From assembly GCF_003815015.1 (NCBI RefSeq), contig NZ_RKRE01000002.1, positions 496,001 to 560,000 on the forward strand: a stretch of 64,000 nucleotides of DNA, read 5' to 3'. The translations under genes and the position numbers were made by a program. Below, piece after piece: positions 34,115 to 44,217 of this stretch; the first letter of the stretch is position 1, and each line of letters starts with the position of its first letter. The stretch comes from Thermodesulfitimonas autotrophica (GTDB taxonomy: Bacteria > Bacillota > Desulfotomaculia > Desulfotomaculales > Ammonificaceae). Below the pieces are notes generated by a model. The model saw nothing but the letters and a program-made list of their open reading frames with translations. It ran no database searches and was not told where the DNA came from.

Positions 34115-35266
34115 ATGACCATCTGGCAAATTTTTGAAGGGGTTTTGACTTCCGTACTGGCATCTGCCGTCATTGCCTTGGCTCTCTGGGCCAAGGCGCA
34201 GCTCAAGCGACGGCGGAAGCAGCGCATTCCCTACCACCTCGAATTCAGGATCGGCGACTGGTTCCCGGGAGTGCCCTTTATTTTGGCCGATGGGGTCGAC
34301 CTTGATAAACCCCAGCAGCTCAGGGCAGGCAATATCCGCTGTGAAAAAGCCGATTCCAGTAGTTTCAAGCTCCCGGAGGAGTTGGCCCCATTCCGGAATG
34401 ACATCGTAAAGGCGTATAACAGGGGGAGTTTTCTCGAGCTGACGGATGGCACGATCGCGCGTCTGGAATCATTTGCCATAGCGCGAGCTGGCGCCAGCGA
34501 GTTTCCGGTATGGGTCCTGAAGTTTGGTCCGCTGTCTTACTTCGATTTTATCTGCACAAATCTGGCATTGACTCCCACATTCAAACCGGTCGTCCTTCCG
34601 AAAGAAGTCTTAGAAGCCCTGGGAAGGCACCGCCAAATCATTGATTCCCTTGATCTGTCTTTCCACGAAATTTTAAGGTGTCAGAGGTTAGGAAACGGGC
34701 TCACGATCCATCTCAACATCATTGATACCAATGGCCATCTTTTAGTAGGGCGCCGGCCCCCGCATTTATCTATCTACGGTGGTAAACTCGTAACGTCGGT
34801 TACCGGAGCCGTAAACTGGCAAAAGGATCAACTGGGTAGCGCTCCGGATATTTTCCTTGCGGCCATACGCGAAACCAAGGAAGAAACCGGTATCAGGTTG
34901 AACCGGGAAGATATTGTTTTCTATGCTCTCGGGATGCAGGCCGACCAGCGCCATCCGCTTCTTTTGGGGGCCGCTAAGATAAAAGGAAACCTGGCGGAAG
35001 CCATGGGTCTCGGCCAGGATGCCTGGGAAAACGAAATCTTTTATTACCTCGACCTCGAGGATATTAAGACCGCCGCGGCGGTGCTCCGGTATGGCGATTG
35101 GATCCCGGCAAGTGCGGTTGCGGTAGCTTTATCGCTTTTAGATGTCCACGGCTACGAAAAGCTGGCGCGATCACTATCGAAAGCAGACAAAAGAAGCTTC
35201 CGGGCATGGTCACAACAAACCCCATGGTTATCGCGGCAGAAGCAAAAATTTCCTCTGTTCGCGTAG
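34115..35266 (+). CDS. Membrane-anchored Nudix-domain protein of unknown function
   Basis: 383 residues. Residues 7-27 (FEGVLTSVLASAVIALALWA) form one membrane helix followed by a KRRRKQR stop-transfer segment, leaving the bulk in the cytoplasm. Residues 45-180 are unrecognised. Residues 195-330 resemble a Nudix hydrolase, with the core AAIRETKEETGI (R252-E253, E256-E257) matching the REUXEEXGU half of the Nudix box; the upstream GX5E half is poorly conserved. Nudix enzymes hydrolyse nucleoside diphosphates linked to another group, but the substrate here is unknown. The ribosome binding site is weak (AAGG directly before ATG). Its neighbours (vapBC, copA) do not point to a pathway. Confidence 0.75.
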   Translation: MTIWQIFEGVLTSVLASAVIALALWAKAQLKRRRKQRIPYHLEFRIGDWFPGVPFILADGVDLDKPQQLRAGNIRCEKADSSSFKLPEELAPFRNDIVKAYNRGSFLELTDGTIARLESFAIARAGASEFPVWVLKFGPLSYFDFICTNLALTPTFKPVVLPKEVLEALGRHRQIIDSLDLSFHEILRCQRLGNGLTIHLNIIDTNGHLLVGRRPPHLSIYGGKLVTSVTGAVNWQKDQLGSAPDIFLAAIRETKEETGIRLNREDIVFYALGMQADQRHPLLLGAAKIKGNLAEAMGLGQDAWENEIFYYLDLEDIKTAAAVLRYGDWIPASAVAVALSLLDVHGYEKLARSLSKADKRSFRAWSQQTPWLSRQKQKFPLFA

Positions 35267-35274
35267 GTAGAAGT

Positions 35275-35303
35275 TTGAGACAGTCCCTGAACCCTGTTTA
35301 TAT
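35275..35303 (+). promoter_or_regulatory. Probable promoter of copA
   Basis: TTGAGA and TTATAT are 17 bases apart, 65 bp before the copA start. I see no CopY or CsoR box that I would trust in the 100-bp gap. Confidence 0.45.
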
Positions 35304-35367
35304 TTATCGGGGTGGAAGACCGGCAATACTTCTCTTAGGGTAAAAGTTATCACAGGCGGGGTTACTG

Positions 35368-37737
35368 GTGGACGAGAAAACTTATCTTCTTCAGGTCAAC
35401 AGCATGGCTTGCGCGGCGTGTGGCGCGCGGCTCGAAGCAGGCCTCAAAGAACTCGCCGGGGTCAAGGAGGCGGCGGCCAATGTCGCCACCGGCAGGGTGC
35501 GGGTCACGGCTGCCGCCGACCTCCCGCTTCACAGGGTGATCGAAAAGGTTGAAGCGCTCGGCTTCACCGTCCAGCGGGAAGAGTTACGGCTGGCGATAGA
35601 AGGAATGCATTGCGCCGGCTGCGCCGCGCGGCTGGAGCGGCGGCTGCAAGAGGTGCCAGGGGTGGTAGCGGCGGCGGTCAACTTCGCTACGGGAAGCGCC
35701 ACCGTTACCTATCTCCCGGAGGCAACCGCGCCGGACGCTCTCACTGCGGCGGTGGCGGAACTCGGTTTTAAGGTAAAAGAACCGCTTGTACCGGCCCCCG
35801 AAAGAAAACCGGCGCGAGAAGCGCAGCCCTTCCCCTATCCGCTGCTTTTTGCCGCCCTTTTCACCCTCCCGCTGCTCTGGATGATGCTGGCCGAGCTTTT
35901 CAACCTCCCGTCTCCGGCGGTGCTGCATAACAAGCGCCTTCTCTTCGCCCTCGGAACGCTGATCCAGTTCGGGCCGGGGTTTGTCTTCTACCGGCAGGCG
36001 CTGGCTGCTGCTCGCCAGCGAAGCACCACCATGGATACTCTTGTCGTCCTCGGGACAACGGCGGCCTACTTTTTCAGCGTCGCCAACACTTTTTGGCTTG
36101 GTGGCCCCACCTACTATGAAACCTCCGGCACCATCATCACGCTCGTCCTTTTAGGGCGCTACCTCGAAGACCGCGCCCGGCGGCAAACCACCGCCGCCGT
36201 GCGGGAGCTTTTGAACCTCCAGCCCGCGACGGCCCGCGTTCTCCGAGACGGGCACGAGGTTGAAGTTCCGGCGCACACCGTCGCCGTCGGGGATACGGTT
36301 ATCGTCCGCCCGGGCGAGCGGGTGCCGGTTGACGGAAGGGTGGTCGGCGGTGCCGCCGCGGTTGACGAGTCGCTCGTCACCGGCGAAAGCCTGCCCGTAG
36401 AAAAGAAACCGGGAGACGCAGTTGTGGGTGGAACGCTTAACCTCAACGGCGTGCTCCACGTGCAGGCTACAGGGGTGGGTGCGGCAACGGTGCTGGCGCG
36501 GATGATCCGGCTCGTCCACGAAGCCCAGGAGCGCAAGGCGAAGGCGCAGCGCATCGCAGACCGAATCATTGGTCACTTCGTGCCCGGAGTGGTCGCTTGC
36601 GGCGTCTTGACGCTGCTCGGCTGGCTGCTTCTGACCGGCGATGCCGCCCGGGCGGTGCTCCAGACGGCGGCCGTTTTGGTGGTAGCCTGTCCCTGCGCTT
36701 TAGGCCTGGCCACCCCCACCGCGGTCATCGTCGCCATCGGGCGGGGGGCGAAGGCGGGGGTTCTCTTCCGGGGCGGGGAGTTTCTCGAAACCGCCGCGCG
36801 GGTCGATACGGTAGTTTTTGATAAAACCGGGACGCTCACGGCGGGCAAATTAACGGTCACGGCGGTGGAAGCGGCACCAGGCTACACGACTGCAGAAGTG
36901 CTCCGTCTCGCAGCCGCCGCGGAAAGCCCTGACGCGCACCCGCTGGCGCGCGCAATCGTCGCCAGAGCAAGAAGCGAGGGCCTGGCATTGCCGGAAAGCG
37001 AAAGCTTCAGCGCCCTTCCCGGTTTTGGCGTTCGGGCGACGGTTGCCGGGCAGATAGTGGTTGTCGGGCAAGAGCGGCTCCTGAAGGAAGAAGGCATCGC
37101 CCCAACGCCCCTCCAAGAAAAGGCGGCAAAGCTCAGGGACCAGGGCAATACGGTAATCTTTGTGACCGTAAGCGGCAAACCCGCCGGGATCATTGGGGTC
37201 GCGGATACGGTTAAAGAAGATGCCAAGGCGGCGGTCGCCGCGCTCAAGCAGATAGGCGTCAGGGTGATCCTCGCCACCGGTGACCACCCCGCGGTGGCCC
37301 GGGCGGTAGCGGGAAAGGTGGGGATAGAGGAGGTTCGGGCCGGGATGCTCCCTGAGGAAAAAGCCGGGCTGGTAAAAGAGCTGCAAACACAAGGCCGGGT
37401 GGTGGCGATGGTCGGCGACGGGATCAATGATGCTCCGGCCCTCGCCGCAGCCGATCTCGGGATCGCTGTCGACACCGGAACCGACGTGGCCGGAGAGGTG
37501 GCCGGGGTGATCCTTTTCCGCGGCGACCTCCGGGGCGTACTCCGGGCGCTCAAGCTCGGACGGCTAGCCGCCCGGAAGATCCGCCAGAACCTCTTCTGGG
37601 CGCTCATCTACAACACCCTTGCCCTGCCTGCCGCCGCCCTCGGGGTTTTGACCCCGGTGGTGGCCGCCGCGGTGATGGCGTTAAGTTCGGTCTCGGTAGT
37701 AACGAGCTCGCTCCTGCTGCAACGGGCCAGGCTTTAA
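35368..37737 (+). CDS. copA: Copper-translocating P1B-type ATPase with two HMA domains
   Basis: 789 residues. Two N-terminal metal-binding domains carry CxxC motifs (C15/C18 and C82/C85 in CAAC and CAGC). The membrane core contains the CPC triad in [13 protein letters not shown], the phosphorylation loop [16 protein letters not shown] in [11 protein letters not shown], the nucleotide-site [11 protein letters not shown] and the hinge [13 protein letters not shown]. These define a Cu(I) exporter of about eight helices. The start is GTG 35368 with AGGCGGGG upstream. Its TAA stop overlaps by three bases the stop of the opposing GGDEF-EAL gene, and I see no terminator between them. Confidence 0.95.
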   Translation: MDEKTYLLQVNSMACAACGARLEAGLKELAGVKEAAANVATGRVRVTAAADLPLHRVIEKVEALGFTVQREELRLAIEGMHCAGCAARLERRLQEVPGVVAAAVNFATGSATVTYLPEATAPDALTAAVAELGFKVKEPLVPAPERKPAREAQPFPYPLLFAALFTLPLLWMMLAELFNLPSPAVLHNKRLLFALGTLIQFGPGFVFYRQALAAARQRSTTMDTLVVLGTTAAYFFSVANTFWLGGPTYYETSGTIITLVLLGRYLEDRARRQTTAAVRELLNLQPATARVLRDGHEVEVPAHTVAVGDTVIVRPGERVPVDGRVVGGAAAVDESLVTGESLPVEKKPGDAVVGGTLNLNGVLHVQATGVGAATVLARMIRLVHEAQERKAKAQRIADRIIGHFVPGVVACGVLTLLGWLLLTGDAARAVLQTAAVLVVACPCALGLATPTAVIVAIGRGAKAGVLFRGGEFLETAARVDTVVFDKTGTLTAGKLTVTAVEAAPGYTTAEVLRLAAAAESPDAHPLARAIVARARSEGLALPESESFSALPGFGVRATVAGQIVVVGQERLLKEEGIAPTPLQEKAAKLRDQGNTVIFVTVSGKPAGIIGVADTVKEDAKAAVAALKQIGVRVILATGDHPAVARAVAGKVGIEEVRAGMLPEEKAGLVKELQTQGRVVAMVGDGINDAPALAAADLGIAVDTGTDVAGEVAGVILFRGDLRGVLRALKLGRLAARKIRQNLFWALIYNTLALPAAALGVLTPVVAAAVMALSSVSVVTSSLLLQRARL

Positions 37738-40001
37738 ATTTTGATTTCCGGCTGCGGCTTCCCTAAGTAGAAGCCCTGCGCGTAGTCGACGCCGATCTCC
37801 TTCACCACTTCAAGAATCGCTTCGTTCTCCACCCACTCGGCCACTGTTTTCTTGCCGAAAGCCGTAGCCACGGTAGTTATCGCCTGAACAATACTCCTGG
37901 CAGAAGGCGTCTTCGCCGCATCGCGCACGAAGGTCCCGGCGATCTTAAGGTAGTCAAGGTAATCCGCCGCTAAAAGGTTGAAAAGCGAGAAGGAAGCGCA
38001 GCCCGTGCCGAAATCGTCGAGGGCGAAGCGACAGCCTAAGTCTCGCAGCGCCCGGAGCCATTCTTTCGCGCGCTCGAAATCTTTCATCACGGCGGTTTCG
38101 GTGATTTCAAACCCTAACTGCCGCGGGTCGATGCCGCTCTCCTTGATCGCCGTGATGATGCAGTCGAGAAGCTTATCACTGCCGATACTGGCGGCAGAAA
38201 GATTCACAAACAGGGTAAGCTCCCGGTTCGCCTGTAAGACTTTAAGCGCCGTCTTGACCACCCAGCAATCAACCTGCGGCATCAGGCCAAAGCGCTCCGC
38301 AACCGGGATAAAGCTACCGGGAGAAATCAAAGTGCCATCCTCCGCCCGCATCCGCAGCAGGACCTCATGGTAAACGATCTGCGCGTCCCCAACGCCCACC
38401 ACCGGCTGGAAGAGAAGAACGAAGCCCTCTTCGCGCAGGGCCGCTTTGATGCGGCTCACCCAGTAACTGGCAGCAGAAGAAGCGGCAACGGGATCTTCTT
38501 CAGACCTTACGATTACGCAGGTGTTGCCGCCGTTTTCCTTCGCTGTGTAGAGCGCCGCGTCGGCCCGCCCAAGGATTCTCTGGATATCCATCTTTTCGTC
38601 GAGCAGCGTGATGCCAATGCTGAGGCTGAGGTTGAAAGTATGCCCCTCAAGCGTAACCGGGGTTTCGTCAACGATACGCCGCAACCGCTCCGCTATCGCC
38701 TTGGCTTCCTCACAACCGCTCCCTTCCAGGAGGACCGCGAACTCGTCCCCGCCGACGCGGGCTAACAAGTCCCCTTCACGCAAATTCTGCCGCAGCAGGT
38801 TAACCATGAACTTAAGCGCGGCGTCGCCGGCGCTGTGCCCCAGGGTGTCGTTAATGAGCTTGAAGTTGTCGAAATCGAGAAATAAAAGCGCGCTCTGGCG
38901 CCCCCGCCGCACCCGGGCCAGAGCCCGTTTAAGATTCAACTCTAAAAAGTAGCGGTTGGGCAGCCCGGTCAAAAAATCGTGGGTCGCCAAGAATTGCAGC
39001 TCTTTGCGGTGCATTAACCCGTAGGCGGCCAATGAAAGCCCCACCAAGAGCAGGGTTGATAGGAGTCCCATCCCGCTCGTCACCAGATTAAAAAGGGCGA
39101 TGTTCTTGAGCTGCCTGCTGACCTCCGCAGGGGCGGCAGTCGCAATAACCTTCCATTCCCACACCGGTACGGTCCAGAACTGCGCCAAAACCGGTTCGTT
39201 TTTCTCATTCCGGTAGCTAACCCCCCCCTCAAAAGCACCGCGCACCTTCTGCCAGTTAGCCCGCAGGGCTTCGAGGTAATCCTGATCTCCCCGTACGCGG
39301 CGCCACGCCTGCGGCGAGGAGGAAAGGTTAAGCCCCACCAGGGCTTTATTAGGATGCATAAGGATGTAGCCCCGGCTGTCTGTTACCCATAAGTAACCCT
39401 CCGTCCCGAACTTGAGGTTGGCGATAAAGCCCTGCGCCGTCCTGAGGAAAATATCAAGGCCCAGCACCCCGCGCAACTCCTGCTGCTGATATACGGGAAT
39501 GGCCAGGGTCAGGCAGAGCTCACCGGTAGCGGCATCACGGTAGGGTTCGGTAACGATGAAACCCCGCGCGGCCACCGCCTCCCGGTACCAGGGACGCTTG
39601 CGGGGGTCGTAGCCGGGCGGAAGCTGGGCGTTGGCCGAATCCAGGAACTTTCCGTCCCGTTCCCGGCCAAAATAGAAGTTATCAACCACGCTCAAACCGG
39701 CAATTTTTTCGGTGAGAAACTGGTCCACGGCCGCGTCGTCGTCAAGGTTCATCTTTGCTAACTGGGTTGCGGTAATAAAAACCAGTTCCCGGTACGGGCG
39801 CAGCACCTCGCCCAGGAGGAAGGCGGCGTTCCGCGCCGCCTCGCGCTGCTGCTGCCGCAGCACTTGAAAATACTTCTCCCGCTGTTCCGTGTAGTGACGG
39901 TAGCTATAGACAGCACTACCAACCCCGGCCAGAAGGAGGGCGGTGAGGACCAACGCCAGGAGAATGCGGCGTTTTTTCTCAAGTCTCACCCGGTGCTCCA
40001 T
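37734..40001 (-). CDS. Cache-sensor diguanylate cyclase/EAL protein
   Basis: 755 residues. A membrane helix ([20 protein letters not shown]) is followed by an extracellular double-Cache sensor (about 35-280), a second helix near 300-325, a GGDEF domain with intact [11 protein letters not shown], and an EAL domain. The GGDEF half should make c-di-GMP. In the EAL half the first motif is EVLLR (allowed), [15 protein letters not shown] and DDFGTG are present, but the usual LKIDG is LKIAG, which removes an Asp important for catalysis, so phosphodiesterase activity is doubtful. I start at ATG 40001 (GGAGGT 11 bases upstream); GTG 40034 would add 11 residues. Confidence 0.9.
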   Translation of the reverse strand: MEHRVRLEKKRRILLALVLTALLLAGVGSAVYSYRHYTEQREKYFQVLRQQQREAARNAAFLLGEVLRPYRELVFITATQLAKMNLDDDAAVDQFLTEKIAGLSVVDNFYFGRERDGKFLDSANAQLPPGYDPRKRPWYREAVAARGFIVTEPYRDAATGELCLTLAIPVYQQQELRGVLGLDIFLRTAQGFIANLKFGTEGYLWVTDSRGYILMHPNKALVGLNLSSSPQAWRRVRGDQDYLEALRANWQKVRGAFEGGVSYRNEKNEPVLAQFWTVPVWEWKVIATAAPAEVSRQLKNIALFNLVTSGMGLLSTLLLVGLSLAAYGLMHRKELQFLATHDFLTGLPNRYFLELNLKRALARVRRGRQSALLFLDFDNFKLINDTLGHSAGDAALKFMVNLLRQNLREGDLLARVGGDEFAVLLEGSGCEEAKAIAERLRRIVDETPVTLEGHTFNLSLSIGITLLDEKMDIQRILGRADAALYTAKENGGNTCVIVRSEEDPVAASSAASYWVSRIKAALREEGFVLLFQPVVGVGDAQIVYHEVLLRMRAEDGTLISPGSFIPVAERFGLMPQVDCWVVKTALKVLQANRELTLFVNLSAASIGSDKLLDCIITAIKESGIDPRQLGFEITETAVMKDFERAKEWLRALRDLGCRFALDDFGTGCASFSLFNLLAADYLDYLKIAGTFVRDAAKTPSARSIVQAITTVATAFGKKTVAEWVENEAILEVVKEIGVDYAQGFYLGKPQPEIKI

Positions 40002-40159
40002 CTGGGTAACGGACCTCCACGGGAAAAATGTCACGCCTTCACCATCTTAATCGGCTAAAAAATGCGGCGGTTTAAACGAAAAATAAAATAGGGCGGTGCG
40101 GGGCCTGGGGAGGTAAGAAACCAGCTGTACTACCGGGCAAGCAGCACCCGTGAATTTTA

Positions 40160-40168
40160 TGGTATACT
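40160..40168 (+). promoter_or_regulatory. Extended -10 promoter of manC
   Basis: TGGTATACT is an extended -10 element 25 bp upstream of the manC start. No clear -35 hexamer is present at 16-18 bases, as is common for extended -10 promoters. The 160-bp gap is shared with the divergent GGDEF-EAL gene. Confidence 0.5.
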
Positions 40169-40193
40169 GGTAAAAGCGTAGTGACGGGAGGAA

Positions 40194-41288
40194 ATGGCGG
40201 TGGCCGGTGCCACTTTATACGGCGTCATCCTTGCCGGCGGTAGCGGCGAGCGTTTCTGGCCGGTAAGCTCCAAAGACCGTCCGAAGCAGTTCCTGAACCT
40301 CATCGGGGAGAAGACGATGCTCCAGCAGACGGTAGAACGGCTGGTGGGGTTCGTCAAACCGTCCGACATCTTTATTTTGACCGGCCGCGGCTACGGGAAC
40401 TTAGTGCGGGAACAGGTGCCCGAAATACCCGCCGCAAACGTTGTCGAAGAACCGACCGGGCGGGATACGGCGGCAGCGGTAGGGCTGGCGGCCACCCTCC
40501 TCGCCCGGCGCGACCCGGAAGGGGTGATGGTGGTCCTTCCCGCCGACCACTACATTGCGGATGTAGAGCGCTTCCGCCGCGTGCTGGCGACTGCCGTAGC
40601 CGCAGCCCGGAATGGCGAGTGGCTGGTAACGCTCGGCATCACGCCGACCCGGCCAGAAACCGGCTACGGCTACATCCAGCGGGGAGAGCTCTTACGCACC
40701 GACGGTAGCCTCGCCCTTTACCGGGTCTTACGCTTTACGGAAAAACCTGATCTTGGCCGGGCCCGGCGTTTCTTGGCGAGCGGAAAGTACTTCTGGAACA
40801 GCGGGATGTTTGTTTGGCGGGTCGATTTGATCTGGGCGCTCATCGAGGAGTACCTCCCCGAACTCGCCGCCGGCCTCAAAGAGATAGGGGCCGCGCTCGG
40901 CTCGGCAGCGGAAGGCCCCACAATGGAGCGAATCTACCCCACCCTCCCGAAAATCTCCATCGATTACGGCGTTATGGAGCGGGCGAAAAACGTGCTGGTC
41001 ATTCCCGCCGACTTCGGCTGGGACGACGTCGGTACCTGGCCAGCGTGGGCCCGCTACGGCGGCACTCCCGACGGGCAGGGCAACGTCATTGAAGGAAGAG
41101 GCGTGCTGGTCGAGAGTTCCGGCTGCGTTATTCGGACCGCCAACCACGTGATAGGCGCTTTGGGCATCCGGGACCTCGTGATTGTGGAGGAAGAGGGGCG
41201 GCTGCTGGTCTGCGCGAAGGAACGCGCGCAGGAAATAAAGCGGTTGGTAGCGGCGCTCAAGGAGGCGGGGTACGATGACGCGCTTTAA
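40194..41288 (+). CDS. manC: Mannose-1-phosphate guanylyltransferase
   Basis: 364 residues, the single-domain form without a fused isomerase. VILAGGSGERFWPVSSKDRP is the nucleotidyltransferase signature, PKQFLNLIGEKTMLQQT follows, EEPTGRDTAAAVGLAAT and VVLPADHYI mark the GTP site, and FTEKPD and NSGMFVW are typical of the family. It makes GDP-mannose from mannose-1-phosphate and GTP. The ribosome binding site GGGAGG lies four bases before ATG. It overlaps the phosphomannomutase by 14 bp. It supplies gmd (13513) and possibly GT4 mannosyltransferases. Confidence 0.95.
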   Translation: MAVAGATLYGVILAGGSGERFWPVSSKDRPKQFLNLIGEKTMLQQTVERLVGFVKPSDIFILTGRGYGNLVREQVPEIPAANVVEEPTGRDTAAAVGLAATLLARRDPEGVMVVLPADHYIADVERFRRVLATAVAAARNGEWLVTLGITPTRPETGYGYIQRGELLRTDGSLALYRVLRFTEKPDLGRARRFLASGKYFWNSGMFVWRVDLIWALIEEYLPELAAGLKEIGAALGSAAEGPTMERIYPTLPKISIDYGVMERAKNVLVIPADFGWDDVGTWPAWARYGGTPDGQGNVIEGRGVLVESSGCVIRTANHVIGALGIRDLVIVEEEGRLLVCAKERAQEIKRLVAALKEAGYDDAL

Positions 41289-42660
41289 CCCGCACATCTT
41301 CCGGGCCTACGATATCAGAGGCGTGGCGGCGCGGGATTTGACCGACGCGGTCGTTTTTGCCTTGGGACAAGCCCTCGGGACGTTTTTCTCCCGTGGTGAG
41401 GGTGATAAGGTGGTCTTCGTAGGGCGGGACAACCGCCTCAGTTCCCCGCGATTGCGGGACGCCCTGGTGAAAGGGCTGGTCGCTAGCGGGTGCGACGTGT
41501 GCGATATAGGCGAAGTAGTGACGCCGGTGCTCTACTTCGCGTGCGCGTCCCAGGGAGGCGGCAACGGCGTGATGATCACCGCGAGCCACAACCCGCCGGA
41601 GGAAAACGGCTTCAAGATTGTGGCCGGTGGGGCGGCGATCCACGGGGAAACTATTCAGCAACTCAGAAAGACGGTGGAGAGCGGCCTTTTTGCCTCCGGC
41701 AAGGGAAGCGTTCGCCAAGAAGACGTTGTTTCTGCTTACCTCACGATGCTCCGGGAAAAGATTAGCCTCGGGCCGCGCCGCCTTAAAGTCGCGGTCGACT
41801 GCGGTAACGGCGCCGCCTCGCTTTTCGCCGCGGAAGTCCTCCGCCGCTGGGGCTGCGAAGTGGTCCCGCTCTTCTGCGAACCGGACGGCACCTTTCCCCA
41901 CCACCAACCGGACCCGGTGAAGACCGCGAACCTGCGCGAGCTGCAGCGTGCCGTCATAGAAGAGGGCTGCGACCTTGGTGTGGGCTATGACGGAGACGCC
42001 GACCGGTTAGGGGTAGTGGACGAGAAAGGCGGCATCATCTGGGGCGATAAGCTGATGATCCTCTTCTGGCGCGAGATCCTCCCCCGCTACCCGGATAAGC
42101 CCTGTATTGTGGAAGTGAAGTGCTCACAGGCGCTGGTGGACGAAATCCTGCGGTTGGGCGGCCGGCCGTTTTTCTGGAAAACCGGTCACTCGCTCGTTAA
42201 GGCGAAAATGAGGGAGGTAGGCGCCGTTTTCACCGGGGAGATGTCCGGACACCTCTTCTTCGCCGACGAGTATTACGGTTTTGACGACGCCTTTTACGCC
42301 ACCGGCAGGCTCCTGCGTATCCTTTCGCATACGGATCAGCCGCTATCGGCGCTGCTTGCCGATGTGCCGCACTATTACGCCACCGCGGAAACCCGGATCC
42401 CCTGTCCCGACGAACGGAAGTTTGCCGTGGTGGCAGGACTGGCCGCCCATTTCCGGAAGACCAACGAAGTTATCACTGTTGACGGCGCGCGGGTCCTTTT
42501 TGTAGATGGCTGGGGGCTCGTGCGGGCCTCGAACACCCAGCCGGTGCTCGTCGCCCGGTGCGAGGCTAAAACACCGGAGGGCTTGGCGCAAATCTGTAAC
42601 GTGATGCACAGCGCGATCACCGCTGCTGTCGGAATCCCCGGTTTCGCCTGGGAGTTTTAA
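41275..42660 (+). CDS. manB: Phosphomannomutase/phosphoglucomutase
   Basis: 461 residues, alpha-D-phosphohexomutase family of the AlgC/ManB type. The catalytic phosphoserine lies in MITASHNPPEENGFK, the metal loop is GYDGDADRLGVVDEKG, the sugar-binding loop is GEMSGHLFF, and the phosphate-binding C-terminal domain has VRASNTQPVLVARCEA. It interconverts the 6- and 1-phosphates of mannose and probably glucose, so it may feed both ManC and UDP-glucose formation. Translation is coupled to manC. Only 23 bp separate it from the convergent dehydrogenase gene. Confidence 0.93.
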   Translation: MTRFNPHIFRAYDIRGVAARDLTDAVVFALGQALGTFFSRGEGDKVVFVGRDNRLSSPRLRDALVKGLVASGCDVCDIGEVVTPVLYFACASQGGGNGVMITASHNPPEENGFKIVAGGAAIHGETIQQLRKTVESGLFASGKGSVRQEDVVSAYLTMLREKISLGPRRLKVAVDCGNGAASLFAAEVLRRWGCEVVPLFCEPDGTFPHHQPDPVKTANLRELQRAVIEEGCDLGVGYDGDADRLGVVDEKGGIIWGDKLMILFWREILPRYPDKPCIVEVKCSQALVDEILRLGGRPFFWKTGHSLVKAKMREVGAVFTGEMSGHLFFADEYYGFDDAFYATGRLLRILSHTDQPLSALLADVPHYYATAETRIPCPDERKFAVVAGLAAHFRKTNEVITVDGARVLFVDGWGLVRASNTQPVLVARCEAKTPEGLAQICNVMHSAITAAVGIPGFAWEF

Positions 42661-42683
42661 GTTTTCTTGAGGTAAGACTTGTT

Positions 42684-43682
42684 TTACGCCATCTTTTCGA
42701 TGATCGCCGTCGCCATCTCGCTGGTCCTGGCGCTGCCGCCCAAGTCGTAGGTAACGGTTTTCCCTTCCGCCAGGACGGCGGTCACACCCCGCATCACCCG
42801 CTCTGCCGCCGCGAACTCCCCTAAGTGCTTGAGCATCATTACTCCCGAAAGAATGGTGGCGAGGGGATTTACTTTGTCCATACCCGCGTACTTCGGGGCG
42901 CTGCCGTGTACCGGCTCAAAGACCGCCATCTCGTCCCCGACGTTCGCCCCGGGCGCCACCCCGAGACCCCCCACTAAGCCCGCCGCCAGGTCGGAGAGGA
43001 TGTCGCCGTAAAGGTTAGGCATCACCAGGACGTCGTAGTTCTCGGGCGCTTGGACGAGCTTCATCGCCATCGCGTCCACCAACATCTCTTCGAACTGGAT
43101 GTCCGGGTAATCGCCCGCCACCTTCCGGGCGCACTCTAAGAAAAGGCCGTCGCTGAGCTTCATGATGTTCGCTTTCGTCACCACGGTAACCTTTTTGCGC
43201 TTTTCGCGCCGGGCAAGCTCGAAGGCGAAGCGCGCAATCCGCTCGGAGGCGGCGCGGGTGATGATTTTGATGCTTTCCGCCGCGTCTTTCCCTACCCGGT
43301 GCTCGATGCCCGCGTAAAGGTCCTCGGTGTTCTCCCGGACGATGATTAGATCCACATTCTCGTAGCGGGTCTTGATCCCGGGAAGCGTCCGTGCCGGCCG
43401 GACGCAGGCGTAGAGGTCGAGCTCCTGCCGGAGCGTCACGTTAACGCTCCGGAAGCCCTTCCCTATCGGCGTAGTGAGCGGCCCTTTGAGCGCCACGCGG
43501 TTGCGTTTAATCGATTCCAGAACGTGGTCCGGGAGGGGCGTGCCGTAAGCCGCGATAACCTTCTCCCCGGCCTCCACGACTTCCCACTCGATCCGCGCGC
43601 CGGAAGCATCTAACACCCGCCGGGCAGCCGTGGTGATATCCGGCCCGATCCCGTCGCCCGGAATGAGCGTCACCCTGTGCAT
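42684..43682 (-). CDS. Isocitrate/homoisocitrate dehydrogenase family (NAD-type)
   Basis: 332 residues of the beta-decarboxylating dehydrogenase family. The N-terminus [14 protein letters not shown] is standard. The substrate loop [20 protein letters not shown] has the Ser-x-Asn-x-x-x-Arg pattern of isocitrate dehydrogenases, not the Glu-x-x-Leu-x-x-Leu-Arg pattern of isopropylmalate dehydrogenases. [16 protein letters not shown], the Lys in [13 protein letters not shown] and [17 protein letters not shown] give the remaining active site. It is the last gene of a unit with LeuD-, LeuC- and homocitrate synthase-like genes; isocitrate to 2-oxoglutarate is the best guess, homoisocitrate the alternative. 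Confidence 0.85.
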   Translation of the reverse strand: MHRVTLIPGDGIGPDITTAARRVLDASGARIEWEVVEAGEKVIAAYGTPLPDHVLESIKRNRVALKGPLTTPIGKGFRSVNVTLRQELDLYACVRPARTLPGIKTRYENVDLIIVRENTEDLYAGIEHRVGKDAAESIKIITRAASERIARFAFELARREKRKKVTVVTKANIMKLSDGLFLECARKVAGDYPDIQFEEMLVDAMAMKLVQAPENYDVLVMPNLYGDILSDLAAGLVGGLGVAPGANVGDEMAVFEPVHGSAPKYAGMDKVNPLATILSGVMMLKHLGEFAAAERVMRGVTAVLAEGKTVTYDLGGSARTSEMATAIIEKMA

Positions 43683-43706
43683 TAACCTTTCCTCCCCGCA
43701 AAGCTT

Positions 43707-44207
43707 CTATCCGAAGTTGAAGCCGCCGTGCTTCTTAAAGTGCGCGGCAAGGCCCCCATCCTGCAAAATCCGCAGCATCACTTCCGGCAAGGGTTTCACC
43801 GGGATGGTAACGCCCCGCGTGCGGTTTTCGCACACCCCGGCGGCTAGGTCCAGCACTATCTCGTCGCCCGCCTCAATCTGGTCGGTGTCGCACTCCACCA
43901 CCGGCAGGCCGGTGTTGATGGCGTTCCGGAAAAAGATGCGGGCGAAGGACTTCGCTAAAACGGCACCGATGCGGGCGTGCTTGATGACGAGCGGCGCCTG
44001 CTCTCTTGAGGAGCCACAGCCGAAGTTCGTCCCCGCAACGATGAAGTCCCCGGGCCGGATCTTTTGGTAGAAGTCGGGGTCCAGGTCCTCCATCACGTGC
44101 TTCGCCAGCTCGTTCATGTCGAGGGTTTTAAACTTGTACTTGCCGGAAATGATGTAGTCAGTGTTGATATCGTTACCGAACTTATGTGCTCTACCCTGTA
44201 AGCGCAT
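43707..44207 (-). CDS. leuD: LeuD-like small subunit of an aconitase-family hydro-lyase
   Basis: 166 residues, the swivelling domain of 3-isopropylmalate dehydratase/homoaconitase-type enzymes. The start MRLQGRAHKFGNDINTDYII and the FGCGSSREQAPLVIKHARIG block are diagnostic. The YKFKTLDMNEL loop after the NTDYI motif helps to set substrate specificity in this family, but I cannot assign it by eye. I prefer ATG 44207, after AGGGTGGGA, to GTG 44216. It begins 10 bases after the leuC stop. Confidence 0.88.
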   Translation of the reverse strand: MRLQGRAHKFGNDINTDYIISGKYKFKTLDMNELAKHVMEDLDPDFYQKIRPGDFIVAGTNFGCGSSREQAPLVIKHARIGAVLAKSFARIFFRNAINTGLPVVECDTDQIEAGDEIVLDLAAGVCENRTRGVTIPVKPLPEVMLRILQDGGLAAHFKKHGGFNFG

Positions 44208-44217
44208 ACGTCCCACC

